A stretch of 64,000 nt of DNA from Marinilabilia salmonicolor. GTDB taxonomy: Bacteria > Bacteroidota > Bacteroidia > Bacteroidales > Marinilabiliaceae. The notes below the pieces were generated by a model, which was not told the DNA's origin, did no database searches, and was given only the letters and a program-made list of their open reading frames with translations. The stretch lies in NCBI RefSeq assembly GCF_003003035.1, contig NZ_PVTS01000010.1, positions 121,616 through 185,615 on the forward strand, written 5' to 3'. Both the position numbers and the translations under genes were made by a program. Shown here in pieces: positions 17,811 to 27,815 of the stretch. Each line of letters opens with the position of its first letter. Position 1 is the stretch's first letter.

Positions 17811-17850
17811 AAAAAAGGCTGTTGAGACAAGGATCGCAACAGCCTTTTTT
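17811..17850. terminator. Bidirectional terminator
   Basis: A perfect 14-bp stem, AAAAAAGGCTGTTG with CAACAGCCTTTTTT around a 12-nt loop, sits between two convergent genes and has T tracts on both strands. Confidence 0.9.
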
Positions 17851-17870
17851 CTTAGAAACAGAATGATCCT

Positions 17871-19082
17871 CTATCCTATTCCATAATCTTTGCCATAGTT
17901 CTCTACCACAAAGTCAATATCCTTATCACCACGACCGCTCAAATTGACCAAAACAGATTTGCGTGGATCTTTTTGAGCAAGTTTAATTGCATAGGCCACA
18001 GCATGCGCACTCTCAAGGGCGGGGATAATTCCTTCCAGTCTGCTGAGCTCAAAGAAGGCATCAATGGTTTCCTGATCGGTCACCATATCATAGTGCACAC
18101 GGCCAATATCTTTCAACATACTATGCTCAGGTCCGACACCGGGATAATCTAATCCGCTGGCCACTGAATAAACCGGACTGGGATTTCCTTCCTCATCCTG
18201 AAGCAGATAACACTTAAATCCATGAATCGTTCCGGGTTTTCCCTGTAACATGGTCGCGGCATGATCACCGGTTTTCAGGGAACGTCCTCCGGGTTCCACC
18301 CCGTAAAGATCCACCTCTTCATCATTCATAAATCCGGAAAACATCCCCATAGCATTACTACCGCCTCCCACACAGGCAACCACACTGTCGGGCAATTCAC
18401 CCGTCATTTCCAGAAACTGCTCGCGGGCTTCAATGCCTACCACATGCTGAAAATCGCGTACCATCATCGGGAAGGGATGCGGACCGACCACGGAACCAAT
18501 GCAGTAGATTGAATTCACAGGATCTTGCACATAGGCTTCAAAAGCTGAATCCACGGCCTCTTTCAGTGTTTTTAAACCTTTGGATACCGGAACAACTTTT
18601 GCCCCCAGAATATCCATACGCACCACATTGGGATGCTCCTTGGCAATATCCACCTCGCCCATGTGGATCTCACACTCCAAGCCAAAATAGGCTGCAGCAG
18701 TAGCCAATGCCACTCCATGCTGACCGGCTCCGGTTTCGGCAATCAGTTTTTTCTTGCCCATATACTTGGCCAGCAAAGCTTCACCCATACAGTGATTCAA
18801 CTTGTGCGCACCACTGTGGTTCAGATCCTCTCGTTTCAGGTAAATGCGACCTCCATACTTCTCGGATAACCTGTTGCAATAATAGACAGGCGTAGGACGG
18901 CCCTGATAATGCTTACGAATGCTTCGGAGCTCCGAAATAAAATTGTGTGATTTACTGATGGCATAATAAGCATCGGTAATCTTTTTCATCTCTTCGTCCA
19001 AAGCAGGAGGCAAAAAAGCACCACCATACTCTTTGTAGAATCCCTCTTTGTCGGGAAATTTTTTAAAGTAATTTTCTGGCAT
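17871..19082 (-). CDS. trpB: Tryptophan synthase beta chain
   Basis: A 403-residue PLP enzyme that condenses indole with serine. The Schiff-base lysine is K94 in [15 protein letters not shown], the catalytic glutamate region is ETGAGQHG (116-123) and the PLP-phosphate loop is GGGSNA (239-244). Length matches TrpB1-type chains. No trpA or other trp genes are adjacent: the upstream 580 bp is palindromic non-coding DNA and the convergent neighbour is a lipoprotein gene. It is therefore an orphan copy, perhaps for indole salvage or a second copy to an operon elsewhere. Confidence 0.93.
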   Translation of the reverse strand: MPENYFKKFPDKEGFYKEYGGAFLPPALDEEMKKITDAYYAISKSHNFISELRSIRKHYQGRPTPVYYCNRLSEKYGGRIYLKREDLNHSGAHKLNHCMGEALLAKYMGKKKLIAETGAGQHGVALATAAAYFGLECEIHMGEVDIAKEHPNVVRMDILGAKVVPVSKGLKTLKEAVDSAFEAYVQDPVNSIYCIGSVVGPHPFPMMVRDFQHVVGIEAREQFLEMTGELPDSVVACVGGGSNAMGMFSGFMNDEEVDLYGVEPGGRSLKTGDHAATMLQGKPGTIHGFKCYLLQDEEGNPSPVYSVASGLDYPGVGPEHSMLKDIGRVHYDMVTDQETIDAFFELSRLEGIIPALESAHAVAYAIKLAQKDPRKSVLVNLSGRGDKDIDFVVENYGKDYGIG

Positions 19083-19139
19083 AACGGTGATATTAAATAT
19101 ACAAATTCATTGAAATACACAAATCTTTCAAGCAACTGA

Positions 19140-19470
19140 CCTTGGCAGGTAAGCCTAAAAACCAGATTGTTTTATCGAAAATCGTCTCTGTTTGAATCTC
19201 ACGCGCGCAGCAAGTGAGATGAGTTTTGACGATTTCGATGAAAGAACCGTAGTTTTTAGAGCGAAAGCTGGCTCAGTCTTGAATTATTGCGTCTAGCGAA
19301 AGCAGTGTCAAACTTGTTTGAACAATGCTGAGCGTAGCAATAATCATGTTAATAAGTTCTTTGCCTACTTTCTTGTATCAAGACAAGAATTGGAGCGCAG
19401 CGGAAATCATGAACGCTAAAAGACATTATATCGTGAACTAAAGTAGGTCAGGGTTTAAGGGATGAAATCC
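19140..19470. repeat. Palindrome-rich intergenic block
   Basis: Three nested inverted repeats fill most of the 590 bp between trpB and the next gene. Arms are roughly 19153-19187 with 19228-19263, 19283-19297 with 19333-19347, and an outer pair CCTACTTT/AAAGTAGG around 19365-19447 enclosing TTCTTGT/ACAAGAA. GGGTTTAAGGGATGAAATC (19451-19469) recurs inverted at 28087-28105. No ORF is evident. Confidence 0.7.
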
Positions 19471-19487
19471 CTTTTACCAAAACAAAA

Positions 19488-19515
19488 AAACCGCAGGTGG
19501 TAAAGCCTGCGGTTT
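19488..19515 (-). terminator. Terminator after the phosphodiesterase gene
   Basis: AAACCGCAGG pairs with CCTGCGGTTT around an 8-nt loop, with a run of T on the minus strand. It is oriented to end transcription of 19669-20877. Confidence 0.85.
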
Positions 19516-19668
19516 CTTTGTTGATATTGTTGCACACAAATTGACGGCTGTCCCACCTGTTATGAGTCCAGTTCGCGCCACCAAATATGTGAATGATTGT
19601 TGTTCATGTTACTATTTGTTATCAAAACTGTGTGCAAGATATTAATTTGTTTTAAAAACACAAAACAA

Positions 19669-20877
19669 TTATTGCTTTAGTAATTCTGACACGTTAGAAA
19701 ATTTTCCATCATTGGGTGCAGGTTCAATATTTAATAATTTACATACAATGTTATACACTTCAATGTTCTGAAAAGACTTACATTCAATTCCGGAATTAAA
19801 CGAGGGCCCAATACCGTAAAATATTCCATGCATATCTTTATTTAAAAACGAATATCCATGAGTCCCCCCGTTTACAAATTGAGATGAATCCATATACACA
19901 CCCCAACCCTTTTTTGCGCAAACAACTAATGAAGAAATATTTTCATTAGTGCCGTATTGCAAAGTATCCGGAACATCATTTTTTTTCCAAACATTAATTC
20001 CTTCAATTCCTGAGAGTAAAGAAAAAACTGAATCCTCATACATTTCTTTGGATTCAACAAGAAAGAAAGGATTATTTCCATAAACGTTCTCAAGCAACGA
20101 TGGCGGAATATGGTCTTTCAACGCTACCGATTTCTCCTTTGTTACTTGTCCCATTCCATGATCGGAGACAATTATTAAATCGATAAAATCTGCAATGACA
20201 AGTCTATTCTTTTTTAAACAAAAAACGCCAAGTAAACTGTCAATTCGCTCCACAACTTTCCTGGTTTGTTTTGATTCTGGTCCAAATAGATGTCCTGATT
20301 TATCAGGCTGTTCAAAATAAAAACTAATTAAATGAGGTCTTTCATTAGCAGGAAACTGAAGCCAGCTTATCACTGAATCAATTCGCTGTTCAAATGAGAT
20401 TGAACTATCAAAGGCTTTCCAAATATCCGGTTGTTTTCCTTTAATTTTGGTCTCTGATCCGATCCAATAATAAGATGCAGTTATAATACCATGGTTACTG
20501 GCAGTTACCCAAAATGGTTCACCGGAATAAAACCGTGAATCCTGAACGGCATACCTGTCAGAAACTTTATATATCCTGTCAATTTCCGAATTATAAAAAT
20601 TATTACCAATTATTCCATGGTGATTAGGAAATAACCCTGTAGCAATAGAGTAATGATTAGGGAAAGTCTTTGAAGGAAAGCAAGGCATCAGACTTTGAGC
20701 CTTAACACCATTTGCAGCAATGGAATCCAAAACAGGGGTATTATAAATATCACTATAATCCCAGCGAAAACCATCCAAAGAGAGTATAATCACATACCTT
20801 TCACTATTTTTTGCATTTGCACCAATTCCCAAAAAACACAATTGAAATATGATTGCTGTCAGGAAAATACGTTTCAT
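19669..20877 (-). CDS. Secreted ectonucleotide pyrophosphatase/phosphodiesterase
   Basis: A 402-residue member of the alkaline phosphatase superfamily, NPP branch (type I phosphodiesterase). A signal peptide covers residues 1-22. Metal and nucleophile residues are visible: D35 in LSLDGFRWD, nucleophile T71 in PSKTFPNHYS and the later SDHGMG motif. Such enzymes hydrolyse nucleotide or sugar-phosphate diesters in the periplasm. It lies 50 bp downstream of a TonB-dependent receptor on the same strand, with a hairpin between them, which suggests uptake and processing of a phosphodiester substrate. Confidence 0.9.
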   Translation of the reverse strand: MKRIFLTAIIFQLCFLGIGANAKNSERYVIILSLDGFRWDYSDIYNTPVLDSIAANGVKAQSLMPCFPSKTFPNHYSIATGLFPNHHGIIGNNFYNSEIDRIYKVSDRYAVQDSRFYSGEPFWVTASNHGIITASYYWIGSETKIKGKQPDIWKAFDSSISFEQRIDSVISWLQFPANERPHLISFYFEQPDKSGHLFGPESKQTRKVVERIDSLLGVFCLKKNRLVIADFIDLIIVSDHGMGQVTKEKSVALKDHIPPSLLENVYGNNPFFLVESKEMYEDSVFSLLSGIEGINVWKKNDVPDTLQYGTNENISSLVVCAKKGWGVYMDSSQFVNGGTHGYSFLNKDMHGIFYGIGPSFNSGIECKSFQNIEVYNIVCKLLNIEPAPNDGKFSNVSELLKQ

Positions 20878-20889
20878 ATAAAAGACTTA

Positions 20890-20918
20890 AAAAGGGGTTG
20901 GTATTTCCAACCCCTTTT
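20890..20918 (-). terminator. Hairpin between receptor and phosphodiesterase genes
   Basis: AAAAGGGGTTGG pairs with CCAACCCCTTTT, with T runs on both sides. It could terminate the receptor transcript or reduce expression of the next gene. Confidence 0.85.
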
Positions 20919-20926
20919 TGTTTCTA

Positions 20927-23900
20927 CTAAAATTTATACCGAACACCTATTTGGGCTTTCCATCTGGAACTAGTCAAACCTGAATCATCAATATTCCAGG
21001 GTTCATAATCACCGTCATGGTTGAAGCCATATGTTGGAGTTGTTCCATCTTCAGCAAAACCCTCAAAATCAATAATTGTTGAATTGCCATAAGACACATA
21101 GTACCGACGTCCCCAGTCTTTATTTAGCAGGTTACCTACGTTAAAAACATCAAAAGTAAACTGCAAAGTTTGTTTTGAGTCTTTTACATTCACCCATAAA
21201 TCCTGAACAAACTTAAAATCAAAAATATGAGACATTGGCACCCGTGCTCCGTTTCTTTCAGCATATTGTCCCCTGCGCTCACTCAAATAGTCATCATTTT
21301 CAATAAACTGATTAAGTGCATTCCATTGTTCATCAGCCGTAGCTTCGTCAGCAAAAACAATCTCATCCTTTGATGCTGGTACATAAATTAAATTCCCAGC
21401 GTTCTCGCCTTCTCCATTAAGCCCCCCCCTGTCATTATAAGAATAACTATACGGCATACCACTCTGACCATTGTAGTAGAGACTGAAGGTGGATTTCAAA
21501 TGATTTAGATATTCCACAGAGTAAGTAATGTAGCCATTAATCTTATGTCCCAGGTCAAAATCTGAACGACTTAGCTCCAAATTATTCAATCCATCAACAG
21601 ATTCCATGTACCTCCATTGAGATGAATTCTGAGAAGAGGTAGCATCATTCATAGTCATGGAACGGCCATAAGTATAAGCTATACTTGCTGTTAATCCATT
21701 CTCAAAAGGTTTTTGAAGTTGAGCGGTAATGTTGTAGGAATATCCCTTATTGGTGTTTTTTCCCATCATTATCCTTGTATAGGCATCATCAATTTTCTCA
21801 TTACTATAATAAGGACGATTATCTACTCCGGTAAGGTTATACTCTGGTGTAGGGGAAACATTTACGTTGTAATAAATTACATTATTCAACGTTTTTGAAT
21901 ACAGCATCTCAAGAGTACCAACTACGCCCCAGGGTAATTTTTGATCAATAGCCAGGTTGGCCCGAAATGTTTGGGGAAATTTAAAATCTTCGGTAAACAA
22001 ATCAATTTGTCCACTGTACGGAAGGTCTTCCATACCAAAAGTGCTATTAGTATATTGATTTTGCCAGTCTGATTCAAATGGTATATCTGGTTCTGCGCCC
22101 GTCCAGTATGGACGTTGCTGATAAACGCCTCCAATTACAACTCCACTATTGGTATAAGATCCTCCTGGCCATACCAGAGGTAAACGAGAAGTAAAAATAC
22201 CTACTCCTCCCCTTAACTGTGTCTGGTCGTCTCCCAAAAGATCATAATTAAACCCTATACGAGGGGATAACAGCACCTGCGACTTAGGCATTTCACCCGA
22301 TTGAGCACCACCCAAATCCCAACCGGCAGCCTCCAACATCGGGATTGTAGAATTATTAAAATGCTCGTCTAGCGGAGGATCTGTAAGGAATAATGGCATG
22401 TCAGCGCGAATACCATAAGTCAGCTTAAAGTCTTCAGAAACCTGCCATTCATCCTGAATATACAATCCTAATTGAAGTAAATCAAAGTCAGCCGCAGCTT
22501 CAGATCCATCACCAATCACATCATCCACAAGTGAATAGCCTCGTTCGTATTGATAAGCCATCCCCGAGTTCATAAAATAATCCATATTTTCAAACCTGTA
22601 CTCACCAAAAGCTTTTCGCATAAACAAGTTATATACACTTGCAAACTCATTGTTTGTACCTATGGTAATGGTGTGATCTCCTTTATAGAGCTGAAAATTA
22701 TCTGTTACAGAAATCACATCCTGGTTAAGCTCATTGGCCGTTGAATACGGTTCCGAACCAAAATAGATAGTTCCATCGCCGTCATAGATTCTAACTGCCG
22801 GAAAATTTTGTCCTTTTGGATCACGGTCATCACGAACAAATGTTCCTGTAAGAATCAAGTCGTTGGAATAAGAATCAAAGTTGGATTTCAATTCAAGAGT
22901 AGTGGAGTTTGTTGTACTCGGAAAATACATGTAATTATTTGAAAAGCCAAGAGAATAGGAAGAAGATGCACTTGCATCGGTTAATTCGCTTTTGGTGTAG
23001 CTGTGGCGCAACATCATTTTATGGTTTTCATTGATGTTCCAATCCAGGCGTCCAAAAAGTTTAGTAGATTCAAGCTTTTTTTGCTTATTAAGGTACTCCC
23101 CAGGGTCATAACCATAATCTGATTCAAGTTTATTAACCAACGCATCCATGTCTGCTTGAGAAGCATCACCGATGTAATCATCAAAATCAAAAGGCAAAGG
23201 AGTTTCATCAGTCATTTTTTCTGCATTTGCAAAAAAGAACAGCTTGTTTTTTACGATTGGCCCCCCAAGACTGAGACCCTGCGTTTTATTTTCAAATGGA
23301 TCAAGCTTTTTACGTTCTCTTTCTTCATCATCAGTAGGTGTTTTACCTGCCAGATTTTCATTGCGAAAAAGATAATAAGCTGTTCCATGAAAAGCATTAG
23401 TCCCCCTTTTGGTAACAGCATTAATGCTTGCACCGGCAAATCCTGACTGACGCACATCGTATGGAGCAATATTTACCTGAAACTGATCAATAATATCCAT
23501 ACTGATTGGGCTGGCTCCTGTTTGCCCACCATTTGTTCCTGATGCGGCCAATCCGAACACATCATTATTCACAGCACCGTCAATAAGAATTTGATTGTAC
23601 CTGTTATTGATACCTGCTACAGTCAAAAAGCCTTCATCTCCGACTGATGCCTGTGGGGTAAGACGTGTAAAATCTGTAAGATCACGACCAACGGTAGGTA
23701 AAGAATTAATTTGATCATTTCCAACAACCGTTTCTGCACCAGTTCGGTTACCATCAAATATTTGATATTCTCCATTTACACTCCCCACAATATTCACTTC
23801 CTCCAGTGAAACACTTTCTTCCTTAAGTTCAATATTCACGTTTAAGGTTTGCCCCAAAGACAAGTAAATATCACTCATTGTATAAGGATGATAGCCTATA

Positions 23901-24166
23901 AATGACACTTTAAGAGTGTAAGGTCCTCCTACGTTCATATTTGGCAATCTATAAAAACCTTCAGCGTCTGAGACACCGCCATAATTTGATCCGCTGGGTT
24001 CGTGAACAATTACCACGTTTGCTGCAGGCAAAGGTTCTCCTTTTTCAGAGGTAATTCTTCCTGTGACTGAGGAGGTAGTCCCCCCCTGCCCCAAAACAAA
24101 ATTTGCAAACAAACAAATAAAACCCATAAAAAATAACATGGATTTTAAAATAAGTTTTCTTTTCAT
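20927..24166 (-). CDS. TonB-dependent outer-membrane receptor, Oar-like
   Basis: A 1079-residue receptor. A signal peptide (about 1-26, ending VLGQ) is followed by a carboxypeptidase-regulatory-like beta-sandwich (about 31-115, GRITSEKGEPLPAANVVI), a plug domain (about 140-260, with ILIDGAVNNDVFGL) and a long 22-strand barrel ending in RYKF. The architecture matches the Oar-like branch. Substrate is unknown, although the phosphodiesterase downstream suggests a phosphorylated or nucleotide ligand. A TetR-type operator lies about 150 bp upstream of its start. Confidence 0.93.
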   Translation of the reverse strand: MKRKLILKSMLFFMGFICLFANFVLGQGGTTSSVTGRITSEKGEPLPAANVVIVHEPSGSNYGGVSDAEGFYRLPNMNVGGPYTLKVSFIGYHPYTMSDIYLSLGQTLNVNIELKEESVSLEEVNIVGSVNGEYQIFDGNRTGAETVVGNDQINSLPTVGRDLTDFTRLTPQASVGDEGFLTVAGINNRYNQILIDGAVNNDVFGLAASGTNGGQTGASPISMDIIDQFQVNIAPYDVRQSGFAGASINAVTKRGTNAFHGTAYYLFRNENLAGKTPTDDEERERKKLDPFENKTQGLSLGGPIVKNKLFFFANAEKMTDETPLPFDFDDYIGDASQADMDALVNKLESDYGYDPGEYLNKQKKLESTKLFGRLDWNINENHKMMLRHSYTKSELTDASASSSYSLGFSNNYMYFPSTTNSTTLELKSNFDSYSNDLILTGTFVRDDRDPKGQNFPAVRIYDGDGTIYFGSEPYSTANELNQDVISVTDNFQLYKGDHTITIGTNNEFASVYNLFMRKAFGEYRFENMDYFMNSGMAYQYERGYSLVDDVIGDGSEAAADFDLLQLGLYIQDEWQVSEDFKLTYGIRADMPLFLTDPPLDEHFNNSTIPMLEAAGWDLGGAQSGEMPKSQVLLSPRIGFNYDLLGDDQTQLRGGVGIFTSRLPLVWPGGSYTNSGVVIGGVYQQRPYWTGAEPDIPFESDWQNQYTNSTFGMEDLPYSGQIDLFTEDFKFPQTFRANLAIDQKLPWGVVGTLEMLYSKTLNNVIYYNVNVSPTPEYNLTGVDNRPYYSNEKIDDAYTRIMMGKNTNKGYSYNITAQLQKPFENGLTASIAYTYGRSMTMNDATSSQNSSQWRYMESVDGLNNLELSRSDFDLGHKINGYITYSVEYLNHLKSTFSLYYNGQSGMPYSYSYNDRGGLNGEGENAGNLIYVPASKDEIVFADEATADEQWNALNQFIENDDYLSERRGQYAERNGARVPMSHIFDFKFVQDLWVNVKDSKQTLQFTFDVFNVGNLLNKDWGRRYYVSYGNSTIIDFEGFAEDGTTPTYGFNHDGDYEPWNIDDSGLTSSRWKAQIGVRYKF

Positions 24167-24317
24167 AAGGCTTCTCTTTTAACAGTTTAAAATAAAATAA
24201 AGGTCTAAATCAAATTTGAACATTCATAGGTGTTTATTTAATCAACAAAATTACTGGTCTTTAAAACTTAAACTCGCTTTCAAATGAATGGGTTCGTACA
24301 CAAAAGTGCGAAAAACC

Positions 24318-24329
24318 GACCAAACGGTC
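24318..24329. promoter_or_regulatory. TetR-type operator candidate
   Basis: GACCAAACGGTC is a palindrome (GACC/GGTC) inside ACCGACCAAACGGTCAGT, a common half-site layout for AcrR/TetR regulators. It lies upstream of the TonB receptor and beside the 3' end of a TetR gene, so receptor expression may be repressed by that neighbour. Confidence 0.6.
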
Positions 24330-24396
24330 AGTATATTTTTTATTAATATTGTGTTAATTCCTTGTAAGAGGGTCAGGTTTGTTGATAAGGTCAATT

Positions 24397-24963
24397 TCAA
24401 TTCTGAGAAACTCCGTCCCAATACATATCAAACACCATCCGAAAACGCTCTTCAAAGCATTTTCTGGGTTCCGGAAAACTCAGAAAATAATTGGCAGCAG
24501 CCCGGGTAAAAGAAAAATCAAAAAAGGTAATCATCTCCGGCGGATAAGCTTTCAGCATTCCCATATCCACTTTTTTCATTGTATTGGCCAGTGGCCCTTT
24601 CAGTGTTTCACCAACCGTACCCACCACCTCTTTGATATATGGGCTGGTTTCAAATATCACGATGTAATTAAATTTATGTGGATGCGTAATGAACCACTTC
24701 ACAATGGATCCAAACACATTGAACGAGTATTCCCGAGCCGATTCTCCTTTGTATTCTGTTACACAGTTTTTTTCTATTTCAAACATCAGGACCTTATACA
24801 ACTCTACGATCAATTCATCTTTGCTCTTAAAATAGTGATAAAAGGTACCTTTGGCAACCCTTGATTTTTTAACCACTTCATTTACAGAGGCGGAAAACCC
24901 CTTTTTCACAAAAAGCCTGGTGGCTTGTTTGTAGATGTTCTCTTTGGTACAGATTTTTGCCAT
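24397..24963 (-). CDS. TetR/AcrR family transcriptional regulator
   Basis: A 188-residue regulator, taking the ATG at 24963 (MAKICTKENI); the frame extends 18 unconserved codons further upstream. The N-terminal TetR helix-turn-helix is typical (KGFSASVNEVVKKSRVAKGTFYHYFKSKDEL, read here in two parts about residues 20-50). The C-terminal ligand domain is helical. It stands upstream of the TonB receptor on the same strand, with an operator-like palindrome in between. The ligand is unknown. Confidence 0.88.
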   Translation of the reverse strand: MAKICTKENIYKQATRLFVKKGFSASVNEVVKKSRVAKGTFYHYFKSKDELIVELYKVLMFEIEKNCVTEYKGESAREYSFNVFGSIVKWFITHPHKFNYIVIFETSPYIKEVVGTVGETLKGPLANTMKKVDMGMLKAYPPEMITFFDFSFTRAAANYFLSFPEPRKCFEERFRMVFDMYWDGVSQN

Positions 24964-25324
24964 CGGTTTGATTTCTGTTTGGGGTAAAAATAAAGAATTG
25001 GATAGTAGAAAATCCAATCGGATATAAATTTAGTAATTTGTTAACAATAAAGAAGAGGTTGGAGGCTGGAGGCTTGAAGATGGAAGATGGAAATTTGAGA
25101 ATGAGGCTTCCATAAAAAAAATCGTCCCGTGCATCCACGAAACGATTTTTTCCATCAGAATATGTAAAATATATTCTTGAGTGTGGTATAAAAAGGTAGA
25201 TTTTTGTCAAAATCAAGGCGTTTAAAATTTTTGTACCGGAGTTAACCCAATGTTAATGAGGATTCAAAAATTTTAAAGAACGAAGAGTTTGGCAATAAAT
25301 ATCCTTTTCAGACCGGGCTCATCC
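24964..25324. other. Intergenic region with purine-rich microrepeats and a hairpin
   Basis: Positions 25048-25092 hold GGAGGCTGGAGGCTTGAAGA-type microduplications. A hairpin with AAAAAATCGT/ACGATTTTTT arms lies at 25115-25151 and could end transcription of the ROK kinase gene. No coding signal. Confidence 0.6.
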
Positions 25325-26302
25325 TTATTTTTCCAGTTCTTTCCATACCAGGGCACTGGCACCAACAATGGCAGCATCGCCCAATTTCAGTTTTGATGGC
25401 AGAATCTTAATCTTATCCTTGAAAATTGGCAATAAGTGGCGGTTCATACTCTCATAAGTTGGCTTGAAAATATAATCACCCGCAGCTGTGGGACCACCAA
25501 AGAGGAAAATAGCTTCAGGTGCAAGATGATGCACTGTATCAGCCAGTCCCTGACCAAGATAATCCCCTGTTTTCTGGAATACTTCAAGGGCAATTTTGTC
25601 TCCCTTTTCAGCAGCTTCATAAATCATCTTGGAGGTAAGTTCTTTATACGACTTATCAGCCAGCAAACTATCTTCCGCATTGTACTGTGCAATCAGTTCA
25701 AAAGCAGTACGCTTCATACCTGGAGCAGAACAATAAGCCTCAAGGTGGCCTAAAGAACCACACCCGCAAACCCGGCCACCAGGGATCAATGTTGTGTGCC
25801 CGCATTCTCCGGCAAAACCATCGTGCCCGTAAACCAGATCACCATTTACTATGATGCCGCTTCCAACACCTGTTCCGAGCGTGTACATCACAAAATTTTT
25901 CATCTCTTTGGCTCCACCATAGACCATCTCACCAATTGCAGCTGCGTTGGCATCATTAGTCAGTGCAATAGCATATGAATCTGGAAAATGCTTTTTAAGT
26001 CCATCCACCAGATGAACTACACCTTTGAAAGACAAATTGGGAGCATATTCGATGGTACCATTGTAATAGTTTCCATTGGGGGCACCCAAACCAATTCCCA
26101 AAATCTCGGTTTCTTCATTCATCAACTTCAAGGAATTAATCAATTCCTTAATTTCAGACGAAAGATCAGCCATATACTTATCAAAATCTCCGTGCTTGGG
26201 GGTATCGATGGTGCGATTTACCATCACATTCCCTTCCTGGTCAACAGCACCAATCACTGTATTAGTACCACCAATGTCTATTCCTATAGCAATTTTCTTC
26301 AT
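25325..26302 (-). CDS. ROK-family glucokinase-like sugar kinase
   Basis: A 325-residue ROK kinase. The N-terminal phosphate-1 motif is GIDIGGTNT (8-16), the catalytic aspartate lies in LTNDANAAAIGE and the zinc-binding ROK signature is CGCGSLGHLEAYCS. It phosphorylates a hexose, probably glucose, in the cytoplasm. It follows the sugar MFS permease gene by 76 bp on the same strand, with a hairpin between, so the pair forms an import-and-phosphorylate unit. Confidence 0.92.
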   Translation of the reverse strand: MKKIAIGIDIGGTNTVIGAVDQEGNVMVNRTIDTPKHGDFDKYMADLSSEIKELINSLKLMNEETEILGIGLGAPNGNYYNGTIEYAPNLSFKGVVHLVDGLKKHFPDSYAIALTNDANAAAIGEMVYGGAKEMKNFVMYTLGTGVGSGIIVNGDLVYGHDGFAGECGHTTLIPGGRVCGCGSLGHLEAYCSAPGMKRTAFELIAQYNAEDSLLADKSYKELTSKMIYEAAEKGDKIALEVFQKTGDYLGQGLADTVHHLAPEAIFLFGGPTAAGDYIFKPTYESMNRHLLPIFKDKIKILPSKLKLGDAAIVGASALVWKELEK

Positions 26303-26330
26303 TGATATAATTTTTTGAAAAAGTTAAAAA

Positions 26331-26356
26331 AGCCGGAAGGTCTTATCCATCCGGCT
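26331..26356 (-). terminator. Hairpin between permease and kinase genes
   Basis: AGCCGGA pairs with TCCGGCT, followed on the minus strand by TTTTTTAAC. It probably causes partial termination between the two genes. Confidence 0.65.
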
Positions 26357-26378
26357 AATATTTAGTTTTAAAACAGTT

Positions 26379-27815
26379 CTATTCGGTACGAATAGCGTGT
26401 CCCTTCACAGCATAGAAGAAAATGTAAAGGTAACAAATCGCCGGAACAACGAATGCCCAGGTGTAACCAACGGTATCAGCAATTCCCCCCATAATTGGAG
26501 GAATAACAGCACCACCAACCACTAATGAGTTGATAATTCCTGAGGCAGAGGCCATTTCGCCTCCATCCAGGTCTCTTACTGCTAAAGAGAAAATATTGGG
26601 GAACATAATTGAGTTAAACAAACCAATTGAGATGATGGTCCACAAGGCCACCTGACCGGTTGTCAATGTTGTAATGAGCGCCAGCGAGGCTGCGACAATG
26701 GCAAAAACAGCCAGAGTGCGGGCCGCTTTTCCGGATCCTATCTGCATAATGATAAAGTTCACAAAAGCAACGCCCATAAAAATCAGACCTGCATTGAAAT
26801 TCCATGAATCAAAAGTATAACCGTCGGCAGTAACAAAGGCACCTGACAGCAATGCTAAACCAAGTACGAGAACAACCAGTCCATATTTTTTGGCTTTGCT
26901 CTTCATGTCAGAAAACATGATGGCACCAAAGAAACGGCCAATCATGGCACCGCCCCAATAGATTGCTGCATAAGTGGAAGCAACTTCAGGATCAATACCT
27001 CCGGAATTTTTAAGATAATTCACGATCAAACCGGCGTTACCGACTTCGGCTCCCACATAGGCAAAGATTGCAAAAGCACCCAGCAATACATGCGGATATT
27101 GCCAAACACTTTTCTTAACACTCTCTTTTTTCTCCGAAACAATTACCGGAAGTTTAATTGTAAACAAGATAACCGCCACTGCAATTACAACAATTGCCAT
27201 AGTAATGAAAGGCATTGGAACTCGCTCCGCAGCTGCAATACCATATTCTTTCGCACTCATCAGGCTTTCGCTCAGCCCACGGAAAATAGCAACGGAAATA
27301 ATCCAGGGAGCAATCATGGTTGCAATGGAGTTCAAAGCCTGTGTCAGATTCAAACGGCTCGAAGCAGAACTTTCAGGTCCTAATGCTGTAACGTAAGGAT
27401 TGGCAGCAACCTGAAGAAAAACAACTCCGGCAGCCAGGATGAAGGTGGCTACCAAAAACATTCCAAAAGAAACAATCTTGGCACTTGACCAAACATCTCC
27501 TGCTTCATTTAATCCTGAAGCCATTTGAGCAGCAGGCCAAAAGACCAAACTTCCCAATCCCATCAAAAGCAGTCCGAGAATAACCGTCCACTTATAGCCA
27601 ATTTTGGTTACCAGCTTTCCCGAAGGAATGGAAAGTATCGGATAAGTAATAAAAAATGCTGATGACAATAACTGCGCGGCCCACTCGGGCAATCCAAAAA
27701 TGGCTTTCACCGGTGCTGTCATCGTAACAATAAAGGTGGTCGCAAAACCAAAAATAAAGAAGACGGCACCGAATACACCCATGCCCAGTCCGTAATTACT
27801 GTTTTTCTGTTCCAT
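26379..27815 (-). CDS. Sugar MFS permease, FucP/GluP type
   Basis: A 478-residue inner-membrane transporter with about 12 hydrophobic segments. It resembles the fucose/glucose-galactose proton symporter branch (FHS family): an early FGFATTFIVTMTAPVK helix, and SGKLVTKIGYKWTVILGL, the MFS loop 2-3 signature variant. The longer central loop and extra hydrophobic inserts are common in Bacteroidota members. It lies upstream of the ROK kinase, which would trap the imported sugar. Confidence 0.9.
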   Translation of the reverse strand: MEQKNSNYGLGMGVFGAVFFIFGFATTFIVTMTAPVKAIFGLPEWAAQLLSSAFFITYPILSIPSGKLVTKIGYKWTVILGLLLMGLGSLVFWPAAQMASGLNEAGDVWSSAKIVSFGMFLVATFILAAGVVFLQVAANPYVTALGPESSASSRLNLTQALNSIATMIAPWIISVAIFRGLSESLMSAKEYGIAAAERVPMPFITMAIVVIAVAVILFTIKLPVIVSEKKESVKKSVWQYPHVLLGAFAIFAYVGAEVGNAGLIVNYLKNSGGIDPEVASTYAAIYWGGAMIGRFFGAIMFSDMKSKAKKYGLVVLVLGLALLSGAFVTADGYTFDSWNFNAGLIFMGVAFVNFIIMQIGSGKAARTLAVFAIVAASLALITTLTTGQVALWTIISIGLFNSIMFPNIFSLAVRDLDGGEMASASGIINSLVVGGAVIPPIMGGIADTVGYTWAFVVPAICYLYIFFYAVKGHAIRTE

